This document shows, piece after piece, positions 60,350 to 64,000 of a stretch of 64,000 bases of DNA. Under the pieces are notes generated by a model. The model was not told where the DNA came from, did no database searches, and saw only the letters and a program-made list of their open reading frames with translations. The position numbers and the translations under genes were made by a program. The stretch's first letter is position 1, and every line of letters starts with the position of its first letter. Origin of the DNA: Epiperipatus broadwayi (taxonomy: Eukaryota > Onychophora > Udeonychophora > Euonychophora > Peripatidae); assembly GCA_028023455.1 (NCBI GenBank), contig JAQFVV010000184.1, forward strand, positions 184,001 to 248,000, given 5' to 3'.

Positions 60350-60690
60350 GTTTTGACCCATGTGGCCAACAGAGGCACTGGTCAGGGTCAACCACAGAAA
60401 TACTTAGAGTAGGGGCCCCAAATGCAGCATTGCAAATTCCAGCAAAAGGTGGTGCTGTTCACAATGCATAAGCACAGGAACATTCCACCAGCTGGCTGGC
60501 AGCAAAGCTGCACACTTGGTGGCGCTGGTCACAGTGCATAAGCCCATTTAGTTTACCTCGTCTGCTACCAGCAGATACCAAGAACCTAGCTGATTGCTGT
60601 AAACACATCTAGCTTATGTGTCATTTGCTAACAGCGACTACCAGGATTCTAGCCCACTACATGGTAATGTTTCTCCCGGTTACACATGAA
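60350..60690. repeat. GC-richer islet, unclassified repeat
   Basis: A sharp compositional change against AT-rich flanks. It contains an internal direct repeat about 70 bp apart: 'ggtggtgctgttcacaatgc' near 60,449 and 'ggtggcgctggtcacagtgc' near 60,520, each followed by 'ataagc'. It runs from 'tgttgtgagttttgaccc' to 'cccggttaca', so a short solo LTR is possible, but no target duplication is visible. No open frame with a recognisable domain. Confidence 0.4.
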
Positions 60691-60867
60691 AAAACTATGC
60701 ACTGATAGAGTTTATGTACATACTACTTAAAATATGAATGGCATATAATGTACAGGTGTGATTAATTAAGAAGCTACAACTATTTAAATATTCTTTCAAA
60801 CTTAATAGTCTCACATGCTATTTCACAGTTTTATAAATGGACATCTTTTTAAATTATTTTTTTTTAA

Positions 60868-61120
60868 AAAATCAATCTTTTTTTTTTTAATTATTTACTC
60901 TATGTCAAAATATTATATATAAGTCGAGCGGTGAAATTTGCTGTCATGGCCGCTTGAATGGCATCATAGATTTACATACGAAAGTACGCTATAATTAGAC
61001 AGGTTTGATAAAATTAGTACGTAGAAATTCTCATAATTATTCATAAAATATTTTATTAATCTATAAGTCAATTCTAAATTTAAAAATCAATCTTTTTTTT
61101 TTAATTATTTACTCTAAAAG
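60868..61120. repeat. Short direct repeat pair
   Basis: 'aaaaatcaatct' plus a T-run and 'aattatttactct' occurs at about 60,868-60,902 and again at about 61,083-61,118. The intervening DNA is not shared. Confidence 0.55.
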
Positions 61121-61124
61121 TGTT

Positions 61125-62075
61125 TTTTTTTTTTAAATTAAAAAAAAATGTAATTTTTACGACAATCGTTTTTTTTTAAAAAGCTAATTTTTCCCCCTTC
61201 TTTTAAAACTAGAGACATTCCAAAGATAAAATCTAATATATTTAATTAATAGGGGCTTTACTAATGAATAGCTATGGTCAATTAGTGAATTGGATTGATT
61301 TAACGAGATAGAAACTGATATATGATGAATTATATTTATTGACAATTTCATATATACTTGATATAACCCATTACTTAGCATTGGATAATGCATGCAGGCA
61401 TTTTATTTACTAAACAACATTATTCTAGGCCATTTAGCAAAATAAATCTGTGGCTATTATTTAATTGCGCTAATTTTATGCTATATAATAAATCACTACA
61501 TTCTACTTATTAGTTATGCCCTCTCATCATCAGTTCGAGTGGCTATTATACATGTAATCAAACCAAGTCTGGAGTGAAGTTTAATAATACATCCGATTAT
61601 GATAAATTTATATCTTAAATATGGGCATATAAAGCCTCACAGATAGCTTTAAATCGAACAGGTTTTCAAGAATGCTTCGGTTCAACGCGAGAGTTGGCTA
61701 TAAAGATTTTACTAATATGCTATGCACAAGTAAAATATAATAATAAAGTGGCTCTGTGGATGGATGAATAGATTTTAGGGTTTTCATGACCAACACTGGT
61801 TTACTCAATGACCAATTGTCATGCTGCTAAAAGGGAACCTTTATTTGGTTCATAAGAGGCCAGGGATTTAGTACTAATCTGGACTTACTGTGGCTCCATC
61901 TTATATATATATATATAAAACAGCACAATGATAAAATATTGATAAATTTCACATCCGCCAAGCCGAAGTATATTATAAATTAAATACCATACATTAAATG
62001 AACACTAGTTTTGTCAGCTTGATTAAAAGAGCCAACTCTTCTGTAGCATGAGAAATACATATATGCTACTGATGG

Positions 62076-62138
<63 letters not shown>

Positions 62139-63460
62139 AACTTTACTTTATCCCATTCAATCTCTTAGTTATGTATAATTAATAAACTTTTAAAGGGAGA
62201 AAGTATATTTAAGGGACTTATGAATACTTTAATAAGAAAAATATACTTATGATTACACCAGGCTAGTGTAATCTTTAGTAACATAATAATTAAAGGTTGA
62301 AAGTTTGGATTTATAAGTCACATTTTATATTTACATTAATTATTTACTAAATGACAAAATAATAATGAGCACAAAGGGTCACCATTATTTATAAATTAGG
62401 GGTTCGAAACGGAGCGCTAAATGATGCTATAATTAATACAATATGAAGATTTTAAATAATATCTTCAAAAAGTATATATTTTGTAACTAAATCCACACTG
62501 TTTCGAGACAGGCATAATTAATAATAACTAAAATAATCAAGAGAGAAATAAATATAACTGCAGTGATTAAGTTATATAGCAAACAAGAAGTTAATAAAGG
62601 AAATTAACAAAAGTATGTCATTTATAGAATTGAAATATTATTGATAAGACAATTTAGAAAGAGTTTACAATATAGTTAGCTAATCTGATTTTGAAGCAAT
62701 ATTGATTATTTTGAATTTTACACAGAGCTCTGCGATTTTAATAATTCTAAGACAGATAATCGAGCTGGAACAAAGGTGAGTTCTTTGGCGGCTTATGGCA
62801 TCTTCTCTTTAGTTGGGAGACAATTTAAGATGGTATTCCTATAGCTGGAGTTGGGGTAGTTGAATTTGAACAAAGGTGAGTTCTTTTAACGGCTTATGGC
62901 ATCTTCTATTTATTATAAGCTTGTTAAGGCAACGTTGGTTGTTTCTCCGGCCTTGGATGAATCGAATTCCAACATGGCAAAGACAACAAATTCTTGCCTG
63001 ACTAGCAGCCCATAGATAAATTAACAAATTTTCAGCTTCTCATAGTAACAACTCTTCAAGTGTAATATGGAGTATCTTTTTTGCTAGCCTATTTATATAT
63101 TTCCACCAAGCCTTAACACCTTTTTGGAATTTCATTTGCCTCAGGACCAATCGATTTTTAATTAAACAAAATCATATAATCTAATTTCTACTACTGATAA
63201 AGTCTCCGAGGTGTTATTTTTAATTTACTTAAAAAAATTATTAAAATATATAAATTATATAATTTTGATTCCGATTTCATTAATTAAATTTCTTTTTAGG
63301 TGTTATAAAATGTTATGGCTTTATTTAATGATAAAATCTTTTGTTGAAAAAAATTCAATCAGTAAACTAGATTTTACTTTTACCCCAGGTGCGGTCACTA
63401 ATTGATTTCTTGTTTACACAAAATTTCCATTTTTAATTATAAACCGATGACTTTTATTTT
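61125..63460. other. AT-rich stretch with (AT)n tract and a small tandem duplication
   Basis: (AT)n at about 62,079-62,134. A roughly 100-bp tandem duplication spans about 62,766-62,908, each copy holding 'gaacaaaggtgagttctt' and 'cggcttatggcatcttct'. Somewhat GC-richer text at 61,660-61,900 and 62,760-63,020 matches no recognised element or protein. No gene is supported. Confidence 0.5.
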
Positions 63461-63465
63461 AACTA

Positions 63466-64000
63466 GATATAAATAACTTTTAACATATTTTCTTTATATT
63501 GTTTATTTAAAAAAAAGCAAATTTGACAGATCTTATAAAAAAATACTTTAGTTTCAGTTATATCTATTAAACATTAAATCAGAAAACTGTAAATATATTA
63601 TAAAGAAAACATTTTACATTATTTTTATTTAATCTTAAATATTATATGTACAAATCATTATGCCATAATTTCATGGTTTAAATTATCCATCCACATATTA
63701 ATATAATACAAATATAAAATTTAGAATTGACTTATATATTCTAAATTTTATATTTGTATTATATTTGTATGTGGATGGATAATTTAAACCATAAAATTAT
63801 GGCATAATGATTTGTACATATAATATTTAAGATTAAATAAAAATAAATGTAAAATGTTTTTTTTATAATATATTTACAGTTTTCTAATTTAATGTTTAAT
63901 AGATATAACTGAAACTAAAGTATTTTTTTATAAGATCTGTCAAATTTGCTTTTTTAAAAATAAACAATATAAAGAAAATATGTTAAAAGTTATTTATATC
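63466..64000. repeat. Near-perfect palindrome, cut by window end
   Basis: The two arms are reverse complements around a centre near 63,733, with about 267 bp each inside the window and only a few mismatches. Examples are 'atgccataatttcatggttt' against 'aaaccataaaattatggcat', and 'cagatcttataaaaaaatac' against its complement. The outer limit of the right arm lies beyond 64,000. No open frame. A young foldback element or MITE-like inverted repeat. Confidence 0.9.

Noticed and set aside
62380-62430. B-box-like 'ggggttcgaaac' suggesting a tRNA
   Set aside because: No acceptor or D-arm pairing and only a poor A box upstream.

Overview
The window is strongly AT-rich, non-compact eukaryotic DNA. 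It has no operons, no ribosome-binding sites and no intact long host gene. What can be read is nearly all decayed transposable elements set in long AT-rich tracts. The mix is RTE-type LINEs, Penelope-like elements (PLEs) with GIY-YIG domains, LTR retrotransposons, a hAT-type transposase relic, foldback elements and microsatellite-cored repeats. One short spliced exon is also present. This fits intergenic or intronic DNA of an invertebrate animal with a large repeat-rich genome. I cannot resolve the phylum.

Layout. 1-6 kb: a repeat family with a microsatellite core (about 555 bp of TATC at 5.19-5.75 kb); one copy is split by a solo LTR (2,054-4,030). 6.6-7.0 kb: a diverged tandem duplication. 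7.4-9.0 kb: a hAT/ZMYM1-like transposase pseudogene split by a foldback element. 10.0-11.9 kb: an inverted RTE copy with most of its endonuclease deleted. 13,203-13,293 (minus): a 91-bp exon with good splice sites encoding a CRAL-TRIO/SEC14 segment like MCF2/MCF2L (DBS) Rho GEFs; this is the only host coding sequence I can support, and it implies that much of the window may be intron. 16.3-17.3 kb: a PLE relic in head-to-head form with a hammerhead ribozyme core in each arm. 17.3-21.9 kb: AT-rich with small duplications only.

21,956-32,194: a roughly 10-kb LTR retrotransposon, minus orientation, with about 1.8-2.2-kb LTRs, a broken gag, no recognisable pol and a duplicated 1.54-kb leader. 32,207-33,722: a second solo-LTR-like element abutting it. 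33.8-35.7 kb and 36.6-40.2 kb: two plus-strand RTE copies, the second interrupted by a 461-bp insert with a 17-bp target duplication. 44.7-48.7 kb: a PLE (family 1) containing a second PLE (family 2), both head-to-head and both with target duplications. 48.8-55.6 kb: an RTE copy interrupted by a foldback element and by a 3.4-kb head-to-head family-1 PLE (51,671-55,060). 55.6-64 kb: AT-rich DNA with a 0.9-kb foldback palindrome, a GC-richer islet near 60.5 kb and a near-perfect palindrome cut by the window end.

The most notable pattern is that all four PLE loci are inverted head-to-head dimers with 3' ends outward. At least two families carry hammerhead-ribozyme cores near both outer ends, and one pair of cores shows a pairing-preserving double change.
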